The translations under genes were made by a program, and so were the position numbers. DNA of 52,089 nt from JAVXAG01 sp036660615 (GTDB lineage Bacteria > Bacillota > Clostridia > Peptostreptococcales > Anaerovoracaceae): the NCBI GenBank assembly GCA_036660615.1, contig JAVXAG010000001.1, positions 1 through 52,089 on the forward strand, written 5' to 3'. Under the pieces are notes generated by a model. That model was not told the DNA's origin, did no database searches, and saw only the letters and a list, made by a program, of their open reading frames with translations. Below, piece by piece: positions 31,527 to 41,284 of the stretch. Numbering within the stretch: position 1 is the first letter of the stretch; each line of letters opens with the position of its first letter.

Positions 31527-32723
31527 ATGAGTACAGAAGAAAAGAATTTTAATGACAATGTGGATTGTGCAATTAACAGTATGAATCCAAGTGACAGGAA
31601 AGACGAGTTTGTAAATAGGCTAGTTTCTAAAGCTAAGCTCAAGAAAAACGTTTTGACTTATGGTGATGTAGCAGACTTTTTGGAACCATATGATGTTGAT
31701 AAAAATATTGTCGACGAAATTTATGAGTTACTAATGTCAAAAGGTATAGAAATCATAAGTGAAACAGAGCCTGAAGAATTTGCTTTAATTTTGGATCGCG
31801 AAGAGGATGATGACGAAGAAGAAGATGAAAGTTCTGGAATTGTAGTCGATGAAGCTGGCGAAATTGATGTTGATGCAACATTACCAAAGGGTATTGCTGT
31901 TGACGATCCTGTTAGAATGTACCTTAAAGAAATAGGAAAGGTCTCACTGCTAAGTGCCGAAGAAGAAATTGATTTGGCTCAGAGAATGGAAAAAGGCGAA
32001 GTTGCCGCAAAGCAAAAACTTTGTGAGGCAAATCTTAGATTGGTTGTAAGTATTGCAAAGAGATATGTGGGCAGAGGAATGCTTTTCCTTGACCTTATCC
32101 AAGAAGGAAATCTTGGACTTATCAAGGCAGTTGACAAGTTTGACTACAGAAAAGGATACAAATTCTCAACATATGCAACATGGTGGATTAGACAAGCGAT
32201 TACAAGATCAATCGCCGACCAAGCTAGAACAATTAGAATTCCAGTTCATATGGTAGAGACAATAAATAAATTGATTAGAGTTTCAAGACAATTATTACAA
32301 ACTTATGGTAGAGAACCAACCCCAGAAGAAATTGCAAAGGAAATGGGAATCACCGTAGAGAAAGTAAGGGAAATACAAAAAATTGCCCAAGAACCAGTTT
32401 CATTGGAAACTCCAATAGGAGAAGAAGAAGACAGTCACTTAGGCGATTTTATTCCTGACGACGATGTGCCAGCACCAGCAGAAGCAGCGGCTTTTTCTAT
32501 GCTAAAGGAACAATTAGTCGAAGTTCTTGACACTTTAACAGATAGAGAACAGAAAGTCCTTAAACTTAGATTTGGACTTGAAGATGGCAGAGCTAGAACA
32601 TTAGAAGAAGTCGGAAAAGAATTTGATGTTACTAGAGAGAGAATTAGACAAATCGAAGCCAAGGCACTTAGAAAACTAAGGCACCCTAGCAGAAGTAAGA
32701 AATTAAAGGATTATTTAGAATAA
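31527..32723 (+). CDS. rpoD: Primary sigma factor (sigma-A/RpoD)
   Basis: The housekeeping sigma factor. Region 1.1 is the N-terminal part with an acidic stretch at about residues 90-105. Region 1.2 starts at DPVRMYLKEIG, and region 2 has the -10-recognition motif YKFSTYATWWIRQAITR. Region 4.2 has the helix-turn-helix EVGKEFDVTRERIRQIEAKALRKLR for the -35 box. Length 398 is typical of Firmicutes. AGGGGGAAATTTA precedes the ATG. It lies between dnaG and trmK. Confidence 0.97.
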   Translation: MSTEEKNFNDNVDCAINSMNPSDRKDEFVNRLVSKAKLKKNVLTYGDVADFLEPYDVDKNIVDEIYELLMSKGIEIISETEPEEFALILDREEDDDEEEDESSGIVVDEAGEIDVDATLPKGIAVDDPVRMYLKEIGKVSLLSAEEEIDLAQRMEKGEVAAKQKLCEANLRLVVSIAKRYVGRGMLFLDLIQEGNLGLIKAVDKFDYRKGYKFSTYATWWIRQAITRSIADQARTIRIPVHMVETINKLIRVSRQLLQTYGREPTPEEIAKEMGITVEKVREIQKIAQEPVSLETPIGEEEDSHLGDFIPDDDVPAPAEAAAFSMLKEQLVEVLDTLTDREQKVLKLRFGLEDGRARTLEEVGKEFDVTRERIRQIEAKALRKLRHPSRSKKLKDYLE

Positions 32724-32724
32724 A

Positions 32725-33435
32725 ATGAGACTATCAGACAGATTACAAGAAATTTCAAATAACATTGACCCACAAGAAACCATGGCTGACATCGGTACGG
32801 ATCATGGTTTTTTACCATTATATTTATGGGAAACAAAAAAATGCAGTAAGGTAATTATGTCAGATATAAGCAAAGGTTCATTAGAAAAAGCAAGAAGTAA
32901 TTGTAAAATGTACTATCCAGACGAGAAATTTGATTTGCGTCTTGGAAGTGGAATAGAAGTACTTCAAAATGCAGAAGTGAACGCAGTAGTTATTGCAGGT
33001 ATGGGTGGCATACTTATGACAGAAATTTTGGGCTTGAATATCCAAAAAGCACATTCTTTTGACAAGCTTATTCTGCAACCGAGAAACAGCATCGGGAAAC
33101 TAAGGTTTTGGCTATCACATAACGGTTTTCAGATAAAAAGAGAGAGTCTTGTAAGAGAAGGCAAGTACATTTGGGAAATTCTCAATGTAGTAAATGGAAA
33201 CACCGATGAAAGTTTTGACGACGATGATGAAAACTCCATAGTTTGGGAATTACCAATGTCATTAGTAGAAAACCCAAATAAACTTACTGCTGAATTTCTT
33301 GAAAAGAAACTGAGTATAGAGAATTTTGTTAGAGAAAAGGTTCTTGAGGGCAAAATTATAGATTACGATAAACTAAATCAAACAGATAAAAGAATAGAGT
33401 ACATTGATATTTTACTAAAGAAATTGGAGAGATAA
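32725..33435 (+). CDS. trmK: tRNA (adenine-22 N1)-methyltransferase TrmK
   Basis: It methylates A22 in tRNAs using S-adenosylmethionine. The Rossmann motif I is MADIGTDHGFLPLYL at about residues 20-34, and motif IV-like AVVIAGMGGILM follows near residue 93. Length 236 matches the family. It begins one base after the rpoD stop and ends two bases before nif3. The dnaG-rpoD-trmK-nif3 order is the same as around yqfN-yqfO in Bacillus, supporting the call. Confidence 0.93.
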   Translation: MRLSDRLQEISNNIDPQETMADIGTDHGFLPLYLWETKKCSKVIMSDISKGSLEKARSNCKMYYPDEKFDLRLGSGIEVLQNAEVNAVVIAGMGGILMTEILGLNIQKAHSFDKLILQPRNSIGKLRFWLSHNGFQIKRESLVREGKYIWEILNVVNGNTDESFDDDDENSIVWELPMSLVENPNKLTAEFLEKKLSIENFVREKVLEGKIIDYDKLNQTDKRIEYIDILLKKLER

Positions 33436-33437
33436 TT

Positions 33438-34229
33438 ATGAAAACGGAAGAATTATTAAAAAAACTTGAAATAATTGCGCCACATAATCTTCAAGAAGAG
33501 TGGGATAACAGCGGTTTTCAAGTAGATATGGGAAATGAAAATATTTTTAGGGTTTTAGTTGCTCTGGAAGTAACAAATGAAGTAATTGATCAGGCTATAA
33601 CAGAAGACGTTGATCTTATTTTGACACATCACCCGTTATATTTTACGCCGATTAAGATGTTTGACAATAATACTGTTATTGGTAACCAAACGGTAAAGCT
33701 GATAAATAACAATATATCAGTATTTTCGTGCCACACCAATTTTGACAAAGTTGATGGGGGAAACAACGATTACCTAGCTGAGCTACTGGAGTTATCGGAC
33801 ATTGGGCTTTTGGAAGAATCAAAAGACGAGTTTTGTAGGGTTGGTAAATTGAAAACTGCAATTTCTTTATGGCAGTTTATTGGCAGATGCGAATTAGCAT
33901 TAGATGTTGATAAAAAGTTTTTTAATGCAGTTGGAGATTTAAACAAGATGATTACAACAGTAGGACTTTGTACTGGATCAGGTGGCGAGTTCATAGAGGC
34001 GGCATCAAATGAAAATTGTGATTTATTTGTAACAGGAGACCTAAAGTATCATCAAGCCCAAATGGCTAAGGACCTTGGTATCGCAGTATTAGATGCAGGA
34101 CATTATGGTACTGAAAAGATATTTATTGATAATATTACAAATCGTTTAGAAGATCTATGTGACTGTGAAACTGAACATTTGGAATTAATAAAATCAAAAA
34201 TTGATATAAACCCATTCGTTGCAATTTGA
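33438..34229 (+). CDS. Nif3-like dinuclear metal centre protein
   Basis: A 263-residue member of the NIF3/YqfO/YbgI family, which forms toroidal hexamers with a two-metal site; proposed roles include GTP cyclohydrolase-like activity, but none is settled. The metal ligands are visible in LILTHHPLYFTPIK, VFSCHTNFDKVDGGNN and, near the end, LDAGHYGTEKIF. The 370-residue Bacillus form contains an inserted PII-like domain; this one lacks it. Its start follows the trmK stop by two bases. Confidence 0.93.
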   Translation: MKTEELLKKLEIIAPHNLQEEWDNSGFQVDMGNENIFRVLVALEVTNEVIDQAITEDVDLILTHHPLYFTPIKMFDNNTVIGNQTVKLINNNISVFSCHTNFDKVDGGNNDYLAELLELSDIGLLEESKDEFCRVGKLKTAISLWQFIGRCELALDVDKKFFNAVGDLNKMITTVGLCTGSGGEFIEAASNENCDLFVTGDLKYHQAQMAKDLGIAVLDAGHYGTEKIFIDNITNRLEDLCDCETEHLELIKSKIDINPFVAI

Positions 34230-34302
34230 GTATTTAGAGGAAGAAATGATAAAATCCAGTATTTCAATAGCATTTGACACGAATTTATGATAGAATAGTA
34301 GT

Positions 34303-34652
34303 GTTTTGGGTAAGGCAGACAGTCGCGTGCTTTATGCATGAGGAAAGTCCGGGCTCCATAGGGTAAGGATGCCAGATAACGTCTGGCGTAGGTAACTATA
34401 GGGAAAGTGCAACAGAAACATACCGCCGAAACGGGTAATGCCGTGGTAAGGGCGAAATGGTGAGGTAAGAGCTCACCGGCGTCATGGAGACATGGCGGCC
34501 GTGTAAACCCCATCCGGAGCAAGACCAAATAGGGCAACAAAGGTGGCTACCCGTCACCGCCCGGTAGGTAGGTCGCATGAGCGTGCAGCAATGTTACGCC
34601 TTAGATAGATGATTGTCTAATACAGAACCCGGCTTATAGACTTGCCCAAAAC
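34303..34652 (+). ncRNA. rnpB: RNase P RNA, class A
   Basis: The catalytic RNA of ribonuclease P, which matures tRNA 5' ends. P1 closes between GTTTTGGGTAAG at the start and CTTGCCCAAAAC at the end. The universal core blocks are present: GAGGAAAGTCCGGGCTCC, then CAACAGAAACATACCGCC, and finally TACAGAACCCGGCTTAT. The overall layout is the ancestral type A form seen in Clostridia, not the Bacillus type B. A TAGAAT at 34291-34296 is a plausible -10; the TTGACA at 34274 is too close to pair with it. About 350 nt. Confidence 0.97.
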
Positions 34653-34680
34653 ATATATTATAGACAGAATAGGAGACTAG

Positions 34681-36045
34681 ATGGAGAAAGACAAAACAAA
34701 ATATGAAGAAAGTAAAATGGGGACTATGCCTATAAATAGGTTGTTATCCCAAATGGCATGGCCGGCAATTTTATCAATGACGATAAATGCTTTATATAAC
34801 ATTGTGGACAGTATATTCGTTGCAATGATTAGCGAGGATGCATTGACAGCAGTTTCACTTATTTTACCAATACACTTATTGATGATATCAGTAGGAGTTG
34901 GAAGTGGAGTTGGAGTCAATTCTTTAATTTCAAGAAAATTAGGTGCGAGAAATTTCGAAGATGCAAATAAAGCGGCAAGTACTAGTATACGGATTGCTTT
35001 ATTAAACTTCGTTGGATTTGCTGTATTAGGTATATTTTTTGCTACACCGTTTATAAATTCATATCAGACCAATGACTTTATTAGCGAAAATGCAATCGCT
35101 TATTTTAAAATAACTACGATTTTTTCTTGCTTTTTAATGATACAGATTATATTGGAAAAAGTACTTCAAGCGACAGGAAATATGATAGCACCAATGTTAT
35201 TTAGTTTAACTGGTGCAATCGTTAACATAATATTAGATCCAATATTGATTTTTGGACTGTTTGGAGCACCAAAACTTGGCGTTCCTGGAGCAGCAATTGC
35301 TACTGTAATTGGACAATTTTGTGCAATGTGCCTAGCAATATTCATTGTTTTTACTAGAGAACACGAGGTAATTATAAAAGTTAGAGGATTTAAATTAGAT
35401 TGGAAGGTAGTTAAAGATATATACGTTGTAGGATTACCATCAATAATTATGCAATCAATAGGTTCTGTTATGTTAATCGGATATAATGCAATTCTTGCAA
35501 CAGTGTCATCAACGGCAGTTGCAGTATTAGGTGCATATTTTAAATTCCAATCCTTTGTATTTATGCCCGTTTTTGGTTTAAATCAAGGAGCTATGCCAAT
35601 TATGGGATACAATTATGGCGCTAGAGATAAGAAACGTCTAATGGAAACATATAAAAAAGCCTTGGTCGCAGCTATGGTTGTAATGACTCTTGGTATGGTT
35701 ATTTTCCAAGTGTTCCCAAGACAATTACTAATGCTTTTTAGTGCATCAGATGATATGATAGCAATGGGCGTACCGGCCCTTAGAATAATAAGCATATGCT
35801 TTATACCAGCGGCTTTTGGCATAATTACTTCGACCTTTTTCCAAGGAACAGGTCATGGAGTATACAGCCTTATGGCATCAGTATTAAGACAACTTGTAGG
35901 CATTTTGCCTATAGCATATTTCCTTGTAAAGACTGCAGGAATAACGGCTTCTTGGCTGTCATTCCCAATTGCGGAGTTAATCGGACTTACTTACTCAGCA
36001 GTTGCTGCCAGACATTTATACAAAAAGGAAATAAAAGATTTATAA
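34681..36045 (+). CDS. MATE family multidrug/cation antiporter
   Basis: A 454-residue export protein with about twelve transmembrane helices in two MatE repeats. The N-terminal NRLLSQMAWPAILSMTINALYNIVDSIF and the matching second-half sequence GLPSIIMQSIGSVMLIGYNAIL show the repeat. GLNQGAMPIMGYNYGA is a strong MATE signature. Cargo cannot be predicted. ATAGGAGAC precedes the ATG, and the gene begins 28 bp after rnpB. No regulator gene is adjacent. Confidence 0.93.
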   Translation: MEKDKTKYEESKMGTMPINRLLSQMAWPAILSMTINALYNIVDSIFVAMISEDALTAVSLILPIHLLMISVGVGSGVGVNSLISRKLGARNFEDANKAASTSIRIALLNFVGFAVLGIFFATPFINSYQTNDFISENAIAYFKITTIFSCFLMIQIILEKVLQATGNMIAPMLFSLTGAIVNIILDPILIFGLFGAPKLGVPGAAIATVIGQFCAMCLAIFIVFTREHEVIIKVRGFKLDWKVVKDIYVVGLPSIIMQSIGSVMLIGYNAILATVSSTAVAVLGAYFKFQSFVFMPVFGLNQGAMPIMGYNYGARDKKRLMETYKKALVAAMVVMTLGMVIFQVFPRQLLMLFSASDDMIAMGVPALRIISICFIPAAFGIITSTFFQGTGHGVYSLMASVLRQLVGILPIAYFLVKTAGITASWLSFPIAELIGLTYSAVAARHLYKKEIKDL

Positions 36046-36095
36046 TAAAAAAGATTTGTTTCGATTTAATTTGATACATATTAAGGGGAGAAAAA

Positions 36096-39000
36096 ATGAA
36101 ATTAGGTATTGACGTTGGATCAACCACAGTCAAATTGGTACTGCTGGATGACAATAATGAAATAGTTTATTCTAAATATGAACGACATATGTCCAATGTA
36201 TTTGAAAAAGTTAAAGAGTTGTTGGAAGAACTACACACCAAAATGGGAAACATTGATATTCAGCCTACAATCACCGGATCAGGAGGGCTTACACTTTCAC
36301 AGCTTATGGGGATACATTTTGAGCAAGAAGTAATTTCTTGTAGTACAGCTGTTGAAAAACTTATTCCAGATACAGACGTTGCTATTGAACTTGGTGGAGA
36401 AGATGCAAAGATGACTTTCTACGGTTCAACTATTGAGCAGAGAATGAACGGAACATGCGCAGGAGGAACAGGTGCATTTATTGACCAGATGGCCATACTT
36501 TTAAATACAGATGCTATGGGTTTAAATCAAGCAGCCAAGGATTATAAGATGATATATCCAATTGCGGCGCGATGTGGAGTTTTTGCAAAGACTGATATTC
36601 AGCCTTTGATCAATGAGGGTGCTTCTATCGAAGATTTATCCGTATCCATTTTCCAAGCTGTGGTCAATCAAACTATAAGTGGCCTTGCGTGTGGAAGGAC
36701 TATAAAAGGAAAAGTGGCCTTTCTAGGTGGACCACTTTATTTCTTATCCGAGCTTAGAAAAAGATTTATTGACACTCTTAACTTAACGGGTGACGACATC
36801 GTTTTCCCTGAGAACCCACAGTTCTTTGTGGCTATCGGTGCTGCATATTTATCAGAAACAGCAAAACCTGTGAAATTTGACAAGATTATAAACAAAATTA
36901 ACAGTATAGAACAGACAGAAATGTCAGAGACAAAGCATATTGAGCCACTTTTCAATGATCTGGACGACTATTATGATTTTATAAAGAGACATAATACTGA
37001 TAAGATTAAAAGAAAAGATATTAGAAAAGCCAGAGGTAAAGTATTTCTTGGTATTGATGCAGGCTCAACAACTACAAAAGCTGCTTTGATTGATGAAGAA
37101 AAAAATCTGTTATATTCTTTTTATAGAGGTAATGAAGGTAAGCCAATTGAGGCTACCAAAACTATGTTAAAAGAACTTTATGGATTAATGCCTAAGGGTG
37201 CTTACATTGCTAATACAACGGTTACCGGTTATGGAGAAGGTCTAATAAAGGCAGCATTTAAAGCTGATCTTGGTGAAATAGAAACTATGGCACATTACAA
37301 AGCCGCAGAAGAATTTTTACCAGGAGTAGAATTCATTCTTGATATCGGTGGTCAGGATATGAAATGCATGAAGATCAAAGACGGTGCTATTTATAATATT
37401 ATGTTAAATGAGGCATGCTCGTCTGGATGCGGTTCTTTCCTTGAAACCTTTGCAAAATCAGTTAATTTGGACACCAAATCCTTTGCACAAGAAGCAATTT
37501 TTGCAAAAAATCCAGTTGACCTAGGAACAAGGTGTACTGTATTTATGAACTCAAAAGTAAAACAAGCCCAAAAAGAAGGTGCTACCATCGGTGACATTTC
37601 AGCAGGGCTATCTTACTCTGTAATAAAAAATGCTTTATACAAAGTTATTAAACTGAGAAATACTGAAGAAGCTGGTACAAAAATCGTAGTGCAGGGTGGT
37701 ACTTTTATGAACAACGCAGTTCTTAGAAGTATTGAAAAAATCATTGGTAGAGATGTGGTTCGTCCCGATATTGCAGGAATTATGGGTGCTTACGGAGCTG
37801 CAATCATTGCAAAAGAAGACTATTTAGAGGATACTGAATCATCTATATTGACACTTAACCAGCTAAATGACTTTACTGTTGAAAATTCAAACAGCAGATG
37901 TCATGGATGTGAAAACCAATGCATATTAACCATCAATAAATTCCACGATGGTTCAAAATTTATCACAGGTAATAGATGTGAAAAGGGCGCAGGAAAAGAG
38001 AAAACTAACACAAATGTGCCTAATTTATATGAATATAAATTCAAGAGACTATTTGGATATAAACCTATATCCGACTTTGAGGCAACCAGAGGAACTGTTG
38101 CAATTCCAAGAGTTTTGAATATGTACGAGAATTATCCGTTCTGGTTTACATTCTTCTCAAAGTTGAAATTCCAAGTAATTTTGTCACCACCTTCAAGTAA
38201 AGCAATTTACGCAAAGGGTATTGAAACCATTTCATCTGATACGGCTTGCTATCCAGCAAAACTAGTCCATGGCCACATAAAATGGCTCATTGATGCAGGG
38301 GAACAATGGATTTTCTATCCTTGTATTAACTATGAAATTAATGAGGACACTAATGCGCCGAATCATTTTAATTGCCCAATTGTTGCTACATATCCAGAGG
38401 TAATAGCAAATAACCTAGACGATTTATTTAAGGATAATTTGGTTAGATTCTCTCATCCATTTTTGCCATATGACAATGACGGCAGGTTGGTCGACGAGTT
38501 GACAAGACAGCTTAGAGTATTTCATATATCAAGAGATGAAGTTTTGCGTGCTGTTCATGAAGGACGAAAAGAAAATAAAAGATTTAAAAATGATATAAAG
38601 AAGCAGGGACAATATGCACTAAAATTTGCTCGTGCAAATAATAAAAAGTGTGTCGTTCTAGCAGGTAGACCGTATCACCTTGATCCAGAAATCAACCATG
38701 GAATAGATAAGCTAATTAATTCTTTTGATATGGTGGTATTAACTGAGGATTCCATTGCACATATGGTAGATATGAAAAGGCCACTACGTGTTCTGGACCA
38801 GTGGATGTACCATTCTAGGCTATATAAAGCAGCGACCTTTGTTGGTACTTGCAATGACGTTGAATTAATTCAGCTGAATTCTTTTGGATGTGGACTTGAT
38901 GCCGTTACAACTGATGAAGTGGAAGAAATATGCAGAAATAACAATAAGTTATACACTGTACTAAAAATCGATGAAGGCTCCAATCTTGGTGCTGCAAAGA

Positions 39001-40346
39001 TAAGAATAAGATCTTTAAAAGCGGCAATTGAAGAAAGAGATAAGAATGGCGTAAAAGTTGTACCATATAATTTCCCATATAGACGAAAATGTTTTAGTAA
39101 GGAAATGAAAGAAACTTATGATATTCTTGTACCGCAGATGTCCCCAATACATTTTGTATTTTTGGAAAGGGCTTTGAGATCATGTGGATACAATGCAGTT
39201 CTTTTACCACCAGTTGATAAAAACTCTGTGGAAGAGGGATTAAAATACATAAACAACGACGCTTGTTATCCTACAATCGTGACTCTTGGTCAAATAATAT
39301 CTGCCCTAAAATCTGGCGAGTATGACTTGAACAAGACTGCTGTATTTATGTCTCAAACTGGGGGAGGATGCAGAGCAAGTAACTATGTATCTCTTCTAAG
39401 AAAAGCTCTCGAAGAGCTGGATATGAACAAGGTACCTGTAGTTTCGTTTAACGGAAATGGACTTGAAACAAACAGTGGATTTAAAATCACAGCAAAGATG
39501 GGCATGAGACTTTTATTGGCGGTGCTTTACGGTGACGTTTTGATGAGAGTTTTATACAGAACTCGCCCATATGAGGCAGTACCAGGGGCAGCAGATGCCC
39601 TTTTAGAGAAATGGGAAGATCCTATTTCTGACAATTGTATAAACTGCAATCTTCGAATATTCAAGAAAAATGTTCAGCAAATAATTGATGAATTTGACAA
39701 ACTACCAAGACTTGACATAAAGAAGCCAAGGGTTGGAGTTGTTGGAGAAATACTGGTAAAGTATCATCCAAATGCAAACAATGACATTGTACATATTATC
39801 GAATCAGAAGGCGGAGAAGCTGTTGTTCTTGAACTTGTAGATTTCTTTTTATATGGAATGTATAGTAAAAAGTTTAACTACGAACATTTGGCGGGTTCTT
39901 ATGGCAAAATGTTAACAAACCAATTTGCAATTGGGGCAGTAGAATGGTTTAGAAAACCAATTAGAGAAGCATTGCGTAACAGTACAAACTTTACTGAGCC
40001 ATCTCATATTGAAGATACTGCAAAGGAAGCTTCCGATATCATCTCGCTTGGTAACCAATGTGGGGAAGGTTGGCTTCTTACTGGTGAAATGCTTGATTTA
40101 ATAAACAGCGGAGTTGAAAATATACTTTGTCTTCAACCGTTTGCTTGTTTGCCAAATCATGTAACAGGAAAAGGTATGATGAAAGCTTTGAGAAATCACA
40201 ATCCAAAAGCAAATATCGCAGCCATTGACTATGACCCAGGCGCAAGTGATGTCAATCAACTAAACAGAATTAAATTGATGATGTCAACAGCCCACAAAAA
40301 CTTAATGGCAGACAACGATGAGCTTGTAATAGAAAAAGAATCTTAA
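36096..40346 (+). CDS. Giant 2-hydroxyacyl-CoA dehydratase activase-related protein
   Basis: A 1416-residue protein containing two BadF/BadG/HgdC-type ATPase modules followed by a DUF2229-type region. Module 1 opens with GIDVGSTTVKLV and has NGTCAGGTGAFIDQMA. Module 2 opens at about residue 325 with GIDAGSTTTKAAL and has NEACSSGCGSFLETFA and a later GTRCTVF; the cysteines are likely iron-sulfur ligands. Cysteine-bearing dehydratase-like stretches follow (SSDTACYPAKL and NNDACYPTIVTLGQ). Family members are common in anaerobes, and the true substrate is unknown. Classic activases drive ATP-dependent electron transfer to 2-hydroxyacyl-CoA dehydratases; no dehydratase genes are adjacent. Confidence 0.93.
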   Translation: MKLGIDVGSTTVKLVLLDDNNEIVYSKYERHMSNVFEKVKELLEELHTKMGNIDIQPTITGSGGLTLSQLMGIHFEQEVISCSTAVEKLIPDTDVAIELGGEDAKMTFYGSTIEQRMNGTCAGGTGAFIDQMAILLNTDAMGLNQAAKDYKMIYPIAARCGVFAKTDIQPLINEGASIEDLSVSIFQAVVNQTISGLACGRTIKGKVAFLGGPLYFLSELRKRFIDTLNLTGDDIVFPENPQFFVAIGAAYLSETAKPVKFDKIINKINSIEQTEMSETKHIEPLFNDLDDYYDFIKRHNTDKIKRKDIRKARGKVFLGIDAGSTTTKAALIDEEKNLLYSFYRGNEGKPIEATKTMLKELYGLMPKGAYIANTTVTGYGEGLIKAAFKADLGEIETMAHYKAAEEFLPGVEFILDIGGQDMKCMKIKDGAIYNIMLNEACSSGCGSFLETFAKSVNLDTKSFAQEAIFAKNPVDLGTRCTVFMNSKVKQAQKEGATIGDISAGLSYSVIKNALYKVIKLRNTEEAGTKIVVQGGTFMNNAVLRSIEKIIGRDVVRPDIAGIMGAYGAAIIAKEDYLEDTESSILTLNQLNDFTVENSNSRCHGCENQCILTINKFHDGSKFITGNRCEKGAGKEKTNTNVPNLYEYKFKRLFGYKPISDFEATRGTVAIPRVLNMYENYPFWFTFFSKLKFQVILSPPSSKAIYAKGIETISSDTACYPAKLVHGHIKWLIDAGEQWIFYPCINYEINEDTNAPNHFNCPIVATYPEVIANNLDDLFKDNLVRFSHPFLPYDNDGRLVDELTRQLRVFHISRDEVLRAVHEGRKENKRFKNDIKKQGQYALKFARANNKKCVVLAGRPYHLDPEINHGIDKLINSFDMVVLTEDSIAHMVDMKRPLRVLDQWMYHSRLYKAATFVGTCNDVELIQLNSFGCGLDAVTTDEVEEICRNNNKLYTVLKIDEGSNLGAAKIRIRSLKAAIEERDKNGVKVVPYNFPYRRKCFSKEMKETYDILVPQMSPIHFVFLERALRSCGYNAVLLPPVDKNSVEEGLKYINNDACYPTIVTLGQIISALKSGEYDLNKTAVFMSQTGGGCRASNYVSLLRKALEELDMNKVPVVSFNGNGLETNSGFKITAKMGMRLLLAVLYGDVLMRVLYRTRPYEAVPGAADALLEKWEDPISDNCINCNLRIFKKNVQQIIDEFDKLPRLDIKKPRVGVVGEILVKYHPNANNDIVHIIESEGGEAVVLELVDFFLYGMYSKKFNYEHLAGSYGKMLTNQFAIGAVEWFRKPIREALRNSTNFTEPSHIEDTAKEASDIISLGNQCGEGWLLTGEMLDLINSGVENILCLQPFACLPNHVTGKGMMKALRNHNPKANIAAIDYDPGASDVNQLNRIKLMMSTAHKNLMADNDELVIEKES

Positions 40347-40377
40347 AGGTTAAAACCTCCATTGGCTTTTCATAGAC

Positions 40378-40406
40378 TTGAAAAAAACAATGGAACATTG
40401 TATAAT
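40378..40406 (+). promoter_or_regulatory. Sigma-A promoter of yebC with an inverted repeat in its spacer
   Basis: TTGAAA at 40378-40383 and a perfect TATAAT at 40401-40406 are separated by 17 bp. Within the spacer, ACAATG-GAA-CATTGT (40387-40401) is a perfect six-base inverted repeat, well placed for a repressor to block polymerase. Confidence 0.72.
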
Positions 40407-40421
40407 GAATGAATTGATGTC

Positions 40422-40441
40422 AAACTTGTAATAACAAGTTT
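40422..40441 (+). promoter_or_regulatory. Hairpin in the yebC leader
   Basis: AAACTTGT and ACAAGTTT form a perfect eight-pair stem with an AATA loop, between the promoter and the ribosome binding site. No adequate T-run follows. It may protect the 5' end or, as DNA, form a second operator. Confidence 0.4.
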
Positions 40442-40473
40442 TATAATAAAAAATAAGAAGAGGAGGTGTCTCC

Positions 40474-41208
40474 ATGGGTAGACACGGTACAATCGCCGGT
40501 AGAAAAGCATCACAAGATTCCAAAAGAGCCGCGGTATTTACAAAATATGCAAGAGCAATAACAGTTGCAGCTAAGGCTGGGGGAGATCCCGAATATAATG
40601 CAACACTTAGAGTAGCAATAGAAAAAGCAAAGGGCATTAGTATGCCTAATGATAATATTAATAGGGCTATAAAAAAAGGAACAGGAGAACTTGATGGTGA
40701 ATCCTATGAAGAATTAACTTTTGAAGGTTATGGAGTAGGTGGGGTAGCCGTAATTGTTGACTGTTTAACGGACAATACAAATAGGACTACTGCAGCAGTA
40801 AGAGCAACCTTTGACAAGCATGGTGGCAATCTAGGAACACCTGGTTGCGTATCTTATATGTTCTCGCGAAAAGGAATCATTATTATAGAAAAAGCTGACA
40901 CAGTAGTTGAAGATGAATTAATGGAAGCTGCTTTAGAGGCAGGCGCTGATGATATGATTACATATGATGATAATTTTGAAATCCAAACTGAACCTGGACA
41001 ATATACAGCAGTGTATAATGCTTTGGTTGACGGCGGATACGAGATAGTTGAATCTGATATTGAATATCTTCCATCGATGGAATCAAATCCAACAGATGAA
41101 CACGATATTAAAAAGCTTAAAAAAATGATTGACGTTTTGGAAGACAATGACGATGTTCAAAAAGTTCATACAAACTGTACAATTGATTTTGATGAAATAG
41201 ACTTATAA
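40474..41208 (+). CDS. yebC: YebC/PmpR family protein
   Basis: A 244-residue member of the YebC/PmpR/TACO1 family. The family start MGRHGTIAGRKASQDSKRAAVFTKYARAI is complete, followed by GISMPNDNINRAIKKGTGE and the central ECFGYGV-like TFEGYGVGGVAVIVDCLTDN. The acidic C-terminus has DVQKVHTNC. Long annotated as transcription regulators, several members are now linked to relief of ribosome stalling at proline runs. GAGGAGGTG precedes the ATG. It has its own promoter, an operator-like repeat and a terminator, so it is monocistronic; the usual ruvCAB neighbours are absent. Confidence 0.95.
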   Translation: MGRHGTIAGRKASQDSKRAAVFTKYARAITVAAKAGGDPEYNATLRVAIEKAKGISMPNDNINRAIKKGTGELDGESYEELTFEGYGVGGVAVIVDCLTDNTNRTTAAVRATFDKHGGNLGTPGCVSYMFSRKGIIIIEKADTVVEDELMEAALEAGADDMITYDDNFEIQTEPGQYTAVYNALVDGGYEIVESDIEYLPSMESNPTDEHDIKKLKKMIDVLEDNDDVQKVHTNCTIDFDEIDL

Positions 41209-41214
41209 AATATA

Positions 41215-41247
41215 TAAAAGTGATCATATTTACATGGTCACTTTTTT
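41215..41247 (+). terminator. Intrinsic terminator of yebC
   Basis: AAAGTGATCAT and ATGGTCACTTT form an 11-pair stem with one G-U, followed by TTTTTT, directly after the yebC stop. Confidence 0.92.
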
Positions 41248-41284
41248 CATGGAATGATTTACTGAATATAAAATGGTAATAAAA

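Noticed and set aside
34274..34279. Perfect TTGACA upstream of rnpB
   Set aside because: The nearest good -10 (TAGAAT, 34291) is only 11 bp away, and at 17 bp there is no -10 match, so the box is probably fortuitous.
34103..34578. Minus-strand frames over the RNase P RNA
   Set aside because: They are antisense to a confident structural RNA and arise from its higher GC content.
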